The notes below the pieces were generated by a model. It did no database searches and had not been told where the DNA came from. It saw only the letters and a list, made by a program, of their open reading frames with translations. A DNA stretch of 64,000 bases from Piscinibacter gummiphilus (GTDB taxonomy: Bacteria > Pseudomonadota > Gammaproteobacteria > Burkholderiales > Burkholderiaceae_C), in assembly GCF_002116905.1 (NCBI RefSeq), contig NZ_CP015118.1:5270001-5334000 (forward strand), read 5' to 3'. The position numbers were made by a program, and so were the translations under genes. This document shows positions 43,917 to 51,751 of this stretch, one piece after another; the stretch's first letter is position 1, and each line of letters starts with the position of its first letter.

Positions 43917-45569
43917 TCAGAGCCAGTGGCGCATCAGCACGACATCGAGGTCGCTGCCGTTGGCCTCGCCGGCCTGCAGCACGCGCACCGTCGGCACCCG
44001 GTCGTCCGGTTGCAGCACGAGCGCACGACCCGCGTCGGTCTTCGTGCCGGTCGCCACCGCCGTGGTGCGGATGCCGCCGGGACCGAAGGCCGTGTCGGCA
44101 CGGCCGTCGGCATTCAGGCGCACGAGCACCGTGTCGGCGCTGGAGCTGTTGCCGGTGTAGGTCCAGCCGCCCAGCAGCAGCTTGCCGTCGGTTTGCTGCA
44201 CCAGGGCCGTGGACTCGTCCCAGTTGTCGGCGCTCACGGCGATGACCGCACGGCCCCCGGTGCCGAAACCCGTGTCGAGCCCACCCGCGGGCAGCAGGCG
44301 CACCGCGGCGAAGTCGTGGTCGCGGTGGCCGGCGAGCACGAGCCGGTTGTCCGTCGTCACGACCACCCCGCGCGCAGCGCCGGTCACGCTGCCGAACAGC
44401 CCGCGCACGATGCCGGCGGTGCCGAAGGTCGTGTCCACCGAGCCGTCGGCGCGGTAGGCCGCGGCGATGAAGTCGCCTTCCCCGCCCACCGCGACGAGAC
44501 GCGGCACGCCACCCACGGTCTGCAGGGCGAGCGCGTAGACGGTCTCGCGGGCGCCGTCGCTGCCGATGGCCGTGAGCACCTTGCCGCCCGTGCCGAAGCC
44601 GGTGTCGAGGCTGCCGTCGCTGTGGTAGCGGGCCAGCGCGAAGTCGCTGCCGTTGGCGCCCTGGCTGCTGTCGCCGGCGAGCACGATCCGGCCGTCGGGC
44701 TGCAGCAGCAGTGCGCAGGCCTTGTCGGCACCGGCGCCGAACGAGGTCGTCACGCGGCCGCCGTTGCCGAAGGTCGTGTCGAGCGACCCGTCGGTGTTGT
44801 AGCGGGCCAGCGCGAAGTCGTAGCCGGTGGCGCCCTGGTCGCTGCTGCCCGCGACGAGGATCTTCCCGTCGGGCTGGACGGCCACGGCCTGGGCCTCGTC
44901 GCTGCGGCCCGCATTGCCGAAGGCGGTGGCGACACGCCCGCCGTTGCCGAAGCCCGGATCGAGGCCGCCATCGCGCAGGTGGCGCACCAGCAGGAAGTCG
45001 GTGCCGGTGGCGACCGTGGCCACGCCGAATCCGGCCACCACGGCCTTGCCGTCGGCCTGCACGGCCACGCCGCGCACGTCGTCGTCGGTGAGACCGCCCG
45101 GGGTTACGAGGGTGCCGCCACCGAAGCTGGTGTCGACGTCGCCCGCCTCGCCGCGCACGGTCACCGTCAACGGCTTGGTGGCCTGGGCCGCGCCGGCGGT
45201 GCCCTTCACGGTGACACCGGTCGGCAGCGAATGTGGAGCGGTGGCCGCCGCCTGCAGCGTCAGCGTGCCGGAGGTGCCGTCGGCGGGCACGTGCAGCGCC
45301 GCCGCGGTCGTGCCCGCGGGAAGGCCTTCGGCGCTGAACTGGATGCCCGCCGTGAAGCCGGGGTCGCGTTGCACGGCGACGGCGACGGTGGCCTCGCGGC
45401 CCTGCCACACGACGGCCTTGCTGGTGTCGAGCGTGAAGGTGAAGCCCGCGGCCGCGGACGGCGTTGGGTCCGACGTGCCGGTGGTGACGTCGGCATCGTC
45501 GCCACCACACGCGGTCAGTGCGGCGAAGGCGAACAGGGACAGGGTGGAGCGGAAGAAGGGGGAGGCCAT
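43917..45569 (-). CDS. Delta-60 repeat lipoprotein, predicted seven-bladed propeller
   Basis: 550-residue secreted lipoprotein: signal peptide with lipobox LTAC and cysteine at residue 21, a Ser/Thr/Asp-rich spacer, an Ig-like beta region (about 40-140), then seven delta-60 repeats. The repeat cores are DVDTSFGGG, GLDPGFGNGG, SLDTTFGNGG, SLDTGFGTGG, SVDTTFGTAG, GLDTGFGTGG and RADTAFGPGG, spaced about 55 residues. Delta-60 repeats are found in secreted and surface proteins and are likely to form a beta-propeller; seven copies would make one closed ring. Function unknown. The cytochrome c gene ends 21 bp upstream on the same strand, so they are probably cotranscribed. Confidence 0.88.
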   Translation of the reverse strand: MASPFFRSTLSLFAFAALTACGGDDADVTTGTSDPTPSAAAGFTFTLDTSKAVVWQGREATVAVAVQRDPGFTAGIQFSAEGLPAGTTAAALHVPADGTSGTLTLQAAATAPHSLPTGVTVKGTAGAAQATKPLTVTVRGEAGDVDTSFGGGTLVTPGGLTDDDVRGVAVQADGKAVVAGFGVATVATGTDFLLVRHLRDGGLDPGFGNGGRVATAFGNAGRSDEAQAVAVQPDGKILVAGSSDQGATGYDFALARYNTDGSLDTTFGNGGRVTTSFGAGADKACALLLQPDGRIVLAGDSSQGANGSDFALARYHSDGSLDTGFGTGGKVLTAIGSDGARETVYALALQTVGGVPRLVAVGGEGDFIAAAYRADGSVDTTFGTAGIVRGLFGSVTGAARGVVVTTDNRLVLAGHRDHDFAAVRLLPAGGLDTGFGTGGRAVIAVSADNWDESTALVQQTDGKLLLGGWTYTGNSSSADTVLVRLNADGRADTAFGPGGIRTTAVATGTKTDAGRALVLQPDDRVPTVRVLQAGEANGSDLDVVLMRHWL

Positions 45570-45590
45570 GGTCGGTTCCTCGGGGTCGGT

Positions 45591-46127
45591 TCAGCGGGCG
45601 GCCGGCGGCAGCGGGGCCGGCACGCGGTTGCGGATGGGGGGCAGCGTCTGCAGGTAGGCGTACATCGCCTTCAGGTCGGCGTCGGTCATCTGGCCGTACG
45701 CGGGAGGCATCGGCGGCAGCAGCGGGCGGCCGCGGCCCACGTGGCGGCCTTCGCGCAGGGTCAGCACGAAGTCCTGTTCGCTCCAGAGGCCCAGGCCCGT
45801 CTCGCGATCGGGTGTCAGGTTGGCCGTGAAGCTCACGCCCCACGGACCGGCCCACGCCGTGTTCGTCGCTGACGACACGACCTGCCACGGCCCGGCCGGC
45901 AGCGCCGGCACGGGCGGCATCACCAGGCCCTCGGGGTGGCCGGCCAGCGTGCGCGCGGCATCGGGCTCGGGACCGCGCGGCCCCATCTTCAACGGCGTGT
46001 GGCAGTCCGCGCAGCCGCTGGTGGTGACGAGGTAGCGGCCGCGTTCGATGCGGTCGCGCGGGGCGGGGTCGGCCGCCTGGGCGGCCAGCGCGGCGCCCAG
46101 GAGCGGCAGGAGGAGGAGCGGTTTCAT
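45591..46127 (-). CDS. Secreted monohaem cytochrome c
   Basis: 178-residue c-type cytochrome with a signal peptide (MKPLLLLPLLGAALAAQA) cut after AQA. One haem-binding motif CADCH lies near residue 40 and the probable axial methionine is in YGQMTDADLKAMYAYL near the end, a class I cytochrome pattern. It resembles the cytochromes accompanying periplasmic dehydrogenases, but no dehydrogenase is adjacent. It is the first gene of a minus-strand pair with the delta-60 lipoprotein. The start ATG is 193 bp from the divergent hemerythrin gene. An upstream extension of the frame has no signal or protein character. Confidence 0.88.
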   Translation of the reverse strand: MKPLLLLPLLGAALAAQAADPAPRDRIERGRYLVTTSGCADCHTPLKMGPRGPEPDAARTLAGHPEGLVMPPVPALPAGPWQVVSSATNTAWAGPWGVSFTANLTPDRETGLGLWSEQDFVLTLREGRHVGRGRPLLPPMPPAYGQMTDADLKAMYAYLQTLPPIRNRVPAPLPPAAR

Positions 46128-46140
46128 GATCGGGACTCCG

Positions 46141-46199
46141 GTCGGGTGGATGAGCGAAGGCACTGTGCCGATCGGTCGGCCCGCCGCCATCCATCCGAC
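46141..46199. promoter_or_regulatory. 12-bp inverted repeat in the cytochrome/hemerythrin divergent region
   Basis: GTCGGGTGGATG (46141-46152) and CATCCATCCGAC (46188-46199) are complementary at 11 of 12 positions and flank 35 nt. It begins 13 bp from the cytochrome start codon, a location suited to an operator or a leader hairpin. Confidence 0.5.
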
Positions 46200-46222
46200 A
46201 GGCCAGGACCTCCGCCCATGAA

Positions 46223-46252
46223 GAGCCATCGCCGCAGGCGCCGCGATGGCTC
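46223..46252. promoter_or_regulatory. Perfect 10-bp inverted repeat before the hemerythrin gene
   Basis: GAGCCATCGC and GCGATGGCTC separated by 10 nt, centred about 85 bp before the hemerythrin ATG. With the 12-bp repeat to its left it makes two separate dyads in one 193-bp divergent region, consistent with binding sites or transcript hairpins. Confidence 0.5.
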
Positions 46253-46320
46253 GTCGGAGCGATGCCGGTTCTCCTGCGCGTCGCAACACTGGGGTCCCTG
46301 CCTCCACACCCCGGCTCGCC

Positions 46321-46983
46321 ATGAACACCCTGCCCCGCTACGACCTCTACGCCCCGATCCACAAGGCCCTGCGCCTGTTCATGACCGACACGCTGTCGCA
46401 GCTGAGCCGGCTCGACCTCACCGACGAGCAGGACCTGGCCACCGGCCTCGCCCAGCTCGAGGCGCTGCTGGAGGCCGCGAGCCGCCACCTGCAGCACGAG
46501 AACGACTTCATCCATCCCACGCTCGAGATCCACCAGCGCGGCGCCAGCGGCCGCATCGCGATGGAGCACCGCGAGCACCTCGACGCGATCGCCATGCTGC
46601 GCACGCAGGCCGCCGTGCTGCGTGCCGAGCCCGCGGCCCCGACGGCCCATCGCCTGTACCGGCAGCTGGCCGCCTTCGTCGCCGAGAACTTCGAGCACAT
46701 GGATGTGGAGGAGACACGGCACAACCAGGTGCTGTGGGCGGCCTGCGGCGACGACGAACTGGCCGCGATCGAGGGCCGCATCCTGGCGAGCATCGACGCC
46801 GACGAGATGACCCTGTGGCTGCGCTGGATGCTGCCGGCGTTCAACCCGACCGAGCGCGCGCAGCTGATCACCGGCTTGCCGCCCGAGGCGCGGGAGCCTG
46901 TGCTGCTTTCGGCGCGGTCCCTCCTGGGCGACACGGCCTGGGCGAAACTGCGCGATGCGCTGGACCTCGCCGAGCCCCTGTAG
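46321..46983 (+). CDS. Hemerythrin HHE domain protein
   Basis: 220-residue helical protein with a hemerythrin-like di-iron site. Likely ligands are HKALRLFM (first His), HLQHENDFIHP (HxxxE/H), EHREHLDAI and ENFEHMDVEE. Such domains bind oxygen or NO or store iron. The C-terminal 60 residues (PAFNPTERAQLITGL) are typical of a subgroup of bacterial proteins with an extra helix pair. A frame extension to 46246 covers the inverted repeat and has no ribosome site, so the ATG at 46321 is preferred. Confidence 0.88.
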   Translation: MNTLPRYDLYAPIHKALRLFMTDTLSQLSRLDLTDEQDLATGLAQLEALLEAASRHLQHENDFIHPTLEIHQRGASGRIAMEHREHLDAIAMLRTQAAVLRAEPAAPTAHRLYRQLAAFVAENFEHMDVEETRHNQVLWAACGDDELAAIEGRILASIDADEMTLWLRWMLPAFNPTERAQLITGLPPEAREPVLLSARSLLGDTAWAKLRDALDLAEPL

Positions 46984-47078
46984 GCCCAGTCGCACGCGAC
47001 ATCGCGATCACCTCCGGTACCCCCCGCCCCGCCGTTGGCCGATGCTCTGTGGACACCCCACCCCGAAAGGAGCATCCC

Positions 47079-47534
47079 ATGGACAAGGACGACATCGTCG
47101 ACATCCTGAACGACCTGATCGAAACGACGAAGGACGGCGAGTACGGCTTCCGCACCAGCGCCGAACGGGCGCACTCCGCCAACGTGAAGGCCACGCTGAA
47201 CAGCCGCGCGGCCTCGTGCGCAGCGGGTGCCGCCGAACTGCAGGCGCTCGTGCGCCAGTACGGCGGCGAACCCGAGGACGACGGCACCGCGCTCGGCGCG
47301 ATGCACCGCGGCTGGGTCGCGGTGAAGGCCGCGATCTCCACGAGTGCCCATGACGACCACGCCATCCTCGCGGAATGCGAGCGTGGCGAGGACAAGGCCG
47401 TCAACACCTTCCGCAAGGCGGCCCAGGAACCCGACCTGCCCGCGGACGTGCGTGCCGTGATCGAGCGCCAGCTGCAAGGCGCCCGCGCGAACCACGATCA
47501 GGTGAAGGCCCTGCGCGACGCCACGAAGGTCTGA
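47079..47534 (+). CDS. PA2169-type four-helix-bundle protein (DUF2383)
   Basis: 151-residue protein of the DUF2383 ferritin-like group. Conserved parts are VDILNDLIETTKDGEYGF, LVRQYGGEPEDDGTALG and HDDHAILAECERGEDKAVNTF. AAAGGAG lies nine bases before the ATG at 47079, which fixes the start. A carboxylate/histidine set suggests metal binding; stress roles have been proposed for relatives, not proven. It follows the hemerythrin gene by 95 bp; the two may be one stress-related unit. Confidence 0.86.
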   Translation: MDKDDIVDILNDLIETTKDGEYGFRTSAERAHSANVKATLNSRAASCAAGAAELQALVRQYGGEPEDDGTALGAMHRGWVAVKAAISTSAHDDHAILAECERGEDKAVNTFRKAAQEPDLPADVRAVIERQLQGARANHDQVKALRDATKV

Positions 47535-47551
47535 CCTTCGCCGTCACGCAG

Positions 47552-47580
47552 GCCCCCGGCCACCTCAGGCGGCCGGGGGC
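47552..47580 (+). terminator. Terminator after the DUF2383 gene
   Basis: GCCCCCGGCC pairs perfectly with GGCCGGGGGC (10 bp, 9-base loop), followed by CTTTCGTT. It is 17 bp past the stop and overlaps the 3' end of the oppositely oriented TetR gene. The T tract is short. Confidence 0.6.
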
Positions 47581-48212
47581 CTTTCGTTCGCCTGCACGGC
47601 TGCGCGGCACAGCCGCGCCATGTCGGCGGCCCACCCGGCCATCGCGCCGGCATCCAGCTGCACCAGCATCGCGTATCGCCGGCCGCCCCACACCGCGAGG
47701 TGCAGCGACCGAACGAGGTGCGGCGCCGGCCGCTGCGGCAGGTCGGCGCACGCGTCGAACACCCGCGCCCACGCCGCGGCCAGTTCCTCGTTCGCACGGG
47801 CCTGGTGCTTGGGCTCCGCCATCTCGGTCTCCAGCGCCAGCATGTCGCGGTGGAACCAGGGCAGCTCGGGGGCATCGACGCCGCAGCACAGGCGCACGAG
47901 CTCGTCGAGGCGTTCGGTCCACGCGAGGTCCGGCGGTTGCACGGCGCGGCGGTCGATCTCGGCGAGCAGGGTCTCGATGCAATGTCGCACGTAGCCCGAC
48001 AGCAGCGCCGTCTTGCTCGGAAAGTAGTCGTAGAGCGTGCCGACCGCGATGCCCGTCTCGAGCGCGACGGCCCTCGTGGTCAGGCGCGCCCAGCCATCGC
48101 GCTGCCAGATCCGCACGAAGGCGTCGAAGACCGCCTGCACGGTGACCTTCGCGCGCGCCTGCGTGGGCCGCTTCAGCGGCTTGGCCTTGGACAGGGGACG
48201 TGGCGTCGTCAT
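47565..48212 (-). CDS. TetR-family regulator divergent from chrA
   Basis: 215-residue repressor. The N-terminal helix-turn-helix reads ARLTTRAVALETGIAVGTLYDYFPSK, split here as TTRAVALETGIAVG and LYDYFPSK; the helical ligand domain has no clear known specificity. A 24-bp gap to chrA with a CGACC/GGTCG dyad suggests it controls chrA and itself. Its 3' end overlaps the terminator of the DUF2383 gene. Confidence 0.88.
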   Translation of the reverse strand: MTTPRPLSKAKPLKRPTQARAKVTVQAVFDAFVRIWQRDGWARLTTRAVALETGIAVGTLYDYFPSKTALLSGYVRHCIETLLAEIDRRAVQPPDLAWTERLDELVRLCCGVDAPELPWFHRDMLALETEMAEPKHQARANEELAAAWARVFDACADLPQRPAPHLVRSLHLAVWGGRRYAMLVQLDAGAMAGWAADMARLCRAAVQANERPPAA

Positions 48213-48216
48213 CCTC

Positions 48217-48235
48217 CGACCATATCATCCGGTCG
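48217..48235. promoter_or_regulatory. Dyad in the TetR/chrA gap
   Basis: CGACC and GGTCG separated by ATATCATCC within a 24-bp divergent gap, ending one base before the chrA ATG. Size and place fit an operator for the adjacent TetR protein. Confidence 0.5.
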
Positions 48236-48236
48236 C

Positions 48237-49571
48237 ATGGAACCCATCCCCACCGCACCACCGCCGCCCGTCACCTTCGGGGAGGCGTTCCGCTTCTGGC
48301 TCAAGCTCGGTTTCATCAGCTTCGGAGGGCCCGCCGGGCAGATCGCGATCATGCACACCGAGCTCGTCGAACGGCGCCGGTGGATCAGCGAACGCCGTTT
48401 CCTCCACGCGCTGAACTACTGCATGGTGCTCCCGGGCCCGGAGGCCCAGCAGCTCGCCACCTACCTCGGCTGGCTGATGCACCGCACGCCCGGCGGCATC
48501 GTCGCGGGCGCGCTGTTCGTGCTGCCGTCGCTGCTGATCCTGGTCGCGCTGTCGTGGATCTACATCGCGCACGGCCAGATGCCGGTGGTGGCCGGCATCT
48601 TCTACGGACTCAAGCCGGCGGTGACGGCACTCGTGCTCCACGCCGCACACCGCATCGGCACGCGCGTGCTGAGGAACGGCTGGCTCTGGGGCATCGCGGT
48701 GGCGGCGTTCGTCGCGCTCTTCGCTGCCGACGTGCCGTTCCCGCTGATCGTGATCGCGGCGGCGCTCGCGGGCCATCTCGGCGGACGGCACGCGCCGCAG
48801 CGGTTCGCCGCGGGCAGCGGACACGGCGGCGGCGGCGTGCGCGGCCACGGTCCCGCACTGATCGACGACGACACCCCCCCGCCGGCCCACGCGCGCTTCA
48901 CCCGCGCGGGCCTCGTGCGGGTGCTGCTGGCGGGCCTCGCGCTGTGGGTCCTCGCGATGGCGGCCCTCGCCGCCCACTCGGGCCTGGACGGCGCGCTGGC
49001 CGCCATGGGCTGGTTCTTCACGAAGGCCGCGTTGCTGACGTTCGGTGGGGCCTACGCGGTGCTGCCCTACGTCTACCAAGGTGCCGTCGAACACCACCAG
49101 TGGCTCACCGGCCCGCAGATGATCGACGGCCTGGCCCTCGGCGAGACCACGCCCGGCCCGCTGATCATGGTCGTGGCCTTCGTCGGGTTCGTGGGCGGCT
49201 GGACGAAGCAGGTGCTGGGGCCCGACGCGCTGTTCGCGGGCGCGGCACTCGCCGCGGCCGTGGTCACGTTCTTCACGTTCCTGCCGTCCTTCGTGTTCAT
49301 CCTCGCGGGCGGCCCCGTCATCGAATCGACCCATGGCGACGTGCGCTTCACCGCGCCGCTCACCGCCATCACCGCGGCGGTGGTGGGCGTGATCGTCAAC
49401 CTCGCGCTGTTCTTCGCGTACCACGTGCTGTGGCCGCAAGGCTTCTCGGGGCGGTTCGACATCGTGTCGGCCGCGCTGGCCGTGGCGGCGGCGGTCGCGC
49501 TGTTCCGCTTCAAGTGGGGCGTGATGCCGCTGCTGGGCGCCTGCGCGGTGGCGGGGGTGCTGCTCCGCTGA
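48237..49571 (+). CDS. chrA: Chromate transporter ChrA
   Basis: Full-length two-domain member of the CHR family, 444 residues, inner membrane. Each half carries the family pattern: FGGPAGQIAIMH ... GPEAQQLATYLG in the N-half and LLTFGGAYAVLPYVYQG ... LGETTPGPLIMVVAF in the C-half, with ten or so helices in total. A His/Gly-rich cytoplasmic link (GSGHGGGGVRGHG) joins them. Known members export chromate, taken up as a sulfate analogue. Control by the divergent TetR gene is likely; chromate operons more often use ChrB, which is absent. Confidence 0.93.
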   Translation: MEPIPTAPPPPVTFGEAFRFWLKLGFISFGGPAGQIAIMHTELVERRRWISERRFLHALNYCMVLPGPEAQQLATYLGWLMHRTPGGIVAGALFVLPSLLILVALSWIYIAHGQMPVVAGIFYGLKPAVTALVLHAAHRIGTRVLRNGWLWGIAVAAFVALFAADVPFPLIVIAAALAGHLGGRHAPQRFAAGSGHGGGGVRGHGPALIDDDTPPPAHARFTRAGLVRVLLAGLALWVLAMAALAAHSGLDGALAAMGWFFTKAALLTFGGAYAVLPYVYQGAVEHHQWLTGPQMIDGLALGETTPGPLIMVVAFVGFVGGWTKQVLGPDALFAGAALAAAVVTFFTFLPSFVFILAGGPVIESTHGDVRFTAPLTAITAAVVGVIVNLALFFAYHVLWPQGFSGRFDIVSAALAVAAAVALFRFKWGVMPLLGACAVAGVLLR

Positions 49572-49587
49572 GCCGCCGTCTCAGCGG
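49565..49587. terminator. Hairpin spanning both convergent stops (chrA and small membrane gene)
   Basis: CCGCTGAG and CTCAGCGG pair over 8 bp around a 7-base loop. The left arm contains the chrA stop and the right arm the stop of the facing gene. No T tract is present, so termination is only suggested. Confidence 0.35.
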
Positions 49588-49757
49588 CTCGGGTCCTTCC
49601 GCCGGCTGGCACCCTTGCCTACCAGCAGCGCGAGACCGGCCACCAGCGCCATGACGACCGCGCCGATCAGCAGGTGCGGCGTCTGCAGCACGAGCGCGAG
49701 CACCACGAATGCGACGACGTGGACTCCGGCGAGGATGACGATGAAGCGGGTGAGCAT
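49581..49757 (-). CDS. Small two-helix membrane protein
   Basis: A 58-residue frame with ATG at 49757: MLTRFIVILAGVHVVAFVV, a second hydrophobic segment (HLLIGAVVMALVAGLALLV) and a basic tail (GKGASRRKDPSR). Two membrane helices joined by a short turn and a positively charged end give it real protein character despite its size. The TGA at 49581 is embedded in a hairpin shared with chrA. A weak GGCGGG-free leader (CCCGCC) precedes the ATG, so there is no good ribosome site. I do not recognise the family. Confidence 0.55.
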   Translation of the reverse strand: MLTRFIVILAGVHVVAFVVLALVLQTPHLLIGAVVMALVAGLALLVGKGASRRKDPSR

Positions 49758-49822
49758 GGCGGGGCGTGCGGCACGGCGGGGAAGACGGCCAGTCTAGCGT
49801 GGGCCGTCGACCCGAATCATTG

Positions 49823-49848
49823 AACGTCGTATAAACTTGAACGACGTT
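49823..49848. promoter_or_regulatory. Palindromic operator upstream of TetR/glycosyltransferase operon
   Basis: Perfect 8-bp arms AACGTCGT and ACGACGTT separated by 10 nt, 16 bp before the TetR ATG. The spacer includes TATAAA, and TTGAAC overlaps the left arm, so promoter and operator coincide. It also lies upstream of the divergent small membrane gene and could serve both. Confidence 0.7.
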
Positions 49849-49864
49849 TAACAGATCCGACCTC

Positions 49865-50503
49865 ATGCCCCTGCTTCCGTCCCCCGGCCGCCGCGAACGG
49901 CGCCGCACCCAGACGCTCGACCTCGTCGCCACCACCGCGATGCAGTTGTTCGAGTCCCAGGGCTACGAGGCCACGACGATGGAACAGATCGCCGTCGCCG
50001 CCGACGTGGCCAAGGGCACGCTCTACAACCACTTCCCCACGAAGGAAGCCGTGCTCGCGCACTGGATGCACCTGACGCTCGCCGCGGATGCGCCGCGTCT
50101 GCGCGAGACGCTCGACGCACCGGGCACCTTCGCCGAGAAACTCGCACGCCTGCTCGACGCGTCGGCGCAATGGATGTCGGCACACCGCCCCTACCTGCTG
50201 CCGTACTTCCGCCACCGCTTCCTCCACATCGACAGCGAAACCGCCGCGAACACCGACGAGGCGCCTCGCGACCTGGCCGGCGTGTTCGCCTGGCTCATCT
50301 CCCAGGCCCAGCAGGAAGGCGTGCTGCGCGCCGACCTGCCGGCCGAACACTTCGCCTCGCTGCTGCACCACCTCTACTTCGGCGCCCTGATGCGCTGGCT
50401 CACGGCACCGGACCGCCACCTCGCCACCGAGTTCTCGGCCGCCGCCGACCTGTTCCTCCGCGGCGCCCTCGCCCCGGCCCCCACACGGAGCAGACGCCCA
50501 TGA
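49865..50503 (+). CDS. TetR-family regulator of the glycosyltransferase operon
   Basis: 212-residue repressor with a typical HTH: TMEQIAVAADVAKGTLYNHF near residues 39-58, and a C-terminal helical effector domain. The operator at 49823-49848 lies just upstream, suggesting self-regulation. Its stop overlaps the glycosyltransferase start as ATGA, so both are made from one transcript and the effector may relate to the glycosyltransferase substrate. Confidence 0.9.
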   Translation: MPLLPSPGRRERRRTQTLDLVATTAMQLFESQGYEATTMEQIAVAADVAKGTLYNHFPTKEAVLAHWMHLTLAADAPRLRETLDAPGTFAEKLARLLDASAQWMSAHRPYLLPYFRHRFLHIDSETAANTDEAPRDLAGVFAWLISQAQQEGVLRADLPAEHFASLLHHLYFGALMRWLTAPDRHLATEFSAAADLFLRGALAPAPTRSRRP

Positions 50504-51735
50504 AATTCGCCGTCGTCACCTATGGCACGGAGGGCGACGTGCGCCCTCTCGCCGCGCTGTGCGCCACGCTGGATGCCGCCGGGCACGAGACCGTGCTGCT
50601 GGCCGACGGCGCCACGCTCGCGAGCGCGCAGCGCCTCGGCGTGGCCACGCAGGCACTGGCGGGCGACATCCAGGGCTCGTCCGGCGCGGGCGGCTCCATC
50701 GCCGACGTCGTCGCGCGCAGCGCACGCCCGAACGATGCGGCCCGCGCCCTGGTCGGCATCGCGAACACGCATGCCACCGCCTGGCTGCGCCAGACCATCG
50801 AAGCGGCGCGCGGTTGCGACGCCATCGTCGCCAGCGGCCTCGCGGGATTCGTGGGCCTGTCGGCCGGCGAAGCCCTCGGCATCCCGGCCATCGGCGCGGG
50901 CATGTTCCCGCTCACGCCCACCCGGGAGTTCGCCTACCCGTTCCTGCCACCCGCACGCCTGTGGCACCGGCTCAACCGCGCCAGCTTCCACCTCGTCAAC
51001 GGCTTCCTGTGGCGGGCCTTCCGTCCTTCGCTGAACGCCGCGCGGGCCGAGGTGTGCGGCCTGCCGCCGCGCCGCCGGATGTGGGCCACGCACCCGGTGC
51101 TCTACGGTTACTCGCCCACCCTGCTGCCGCGCCCGGCCGACTGGCCCGCGCAGGTGCACGTCTGCGGCCAGTGGACGCTGCCCATGCCCGACTGGACGCC
51201 GCCACCGGCGCTCGCCACCTTCCTCGACGCGGGCGAACCGCCGGTGTACATCGGCTTCGGCAGCATGGGCGGCTTCGACACGGGCCGGCTGCGCCAGGCG
51301 CTGGTGGACGGCCTCGGCGGCCGGCGCGCGTTGTTCTACCCGGGCTGGAGCCGCATCGACCCGTCGGACCTGCCCGCGAACATCCACGTGCTGGGCGACA
51401 CGCCCCACGATTGGCTGTTCCCGCGCACGGCCTGCGTGGTGCACCACGGCGGCTCCGGCACCACGCACTCCGCAGCCCGCGCGGGCGTCCCGTCGGTGGT
51501 GGCGCCCTTCGCGGGGGACCAGCCCTTCTGGGCGCACCGCCTCGCACTCGCCGGTGTGGCGCCGCCCGCGACGGCCGGCGTGCGCTTCGGCGCGGACGAC
51601 CTCGCGCGCGGACTCGGCTACGCCGACCGCCCGGAGGTGCGCGCACGGGCCGCGGACCTCGGGGCGCGGCTGCGAGCCGAGGACGGGCTGGGCACCGCCG
51701 TGGGACACCTGACGCGCCTGGTCGGCACTCCCTGA
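50500..51735 (+). CDS. UGT-like glycosyltransferase (GT1 family)
   Basis: 411-residue GT-B fold enzyme. The N-terminal acceptor domain starts MKFAVVTYGTEGDVRPLAAL, the C-terminal donor domain has YIGFGSMGG and the sugar-nucleotide motif VVHHGGSGTTHSAARAGVPS followed by PFAGDQPFWAHR. This is the pattern of sterol/macrolide/rhamnolipid-type UGTs that glycosylate hydrophobic small molecules. The TetR partner suggests induction by a toxic or lipophilic compound, so detoxification or natural-product tailoring is plausible. The ATG overlaps the TetR stop. Confidence 0.9.
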   Translation: MKFAVVTYGTEGDVRPLAALCATLDAAGHETVLLADGATLASAQRLGVATQALAGDIQGSSGAGGSIADVVARSARPNDAARALVGIANTHATAWLRQTIEAARGCDAIVASGLAGFVGLSAGEALGIPAIGAGMFPLTPTREFAYPFLPPARLWHRLNRASFHLVNGFLWRAFRPSLNAARAEVCGLPPRRRMWATHPVLYGYSPTLLPRPADWPAQVHVCGQWTLPMPDWTPPPALATFLDAGEPPVYIGFGSMGGFDTGRLRQALVDGLGGRRALFYPGWSRIDPSDLPANIHVLGDTPHDWLFPRTACVVHHGGSGTTHSAARAGVPSVVAPFAGDQPFWAHRLALAGVAPPATAGVRFGADDLARGLGYADRPEVRARAADLGARLRAEDGLGTAVGHLTRLVGTP

Positions 51736-51751
51736 TCGAGCGCAGGCGACC

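Noticed and set aside
42049..46995. 1648-codon minus-strand open frame across five genes
   Set aside because: It crosses regulator, lipoprotein and cytochrome genes in the wrong frame and even runs antisense to the hemerythrin gene; Arg/Ala/Gly/Pro-rich shadow.
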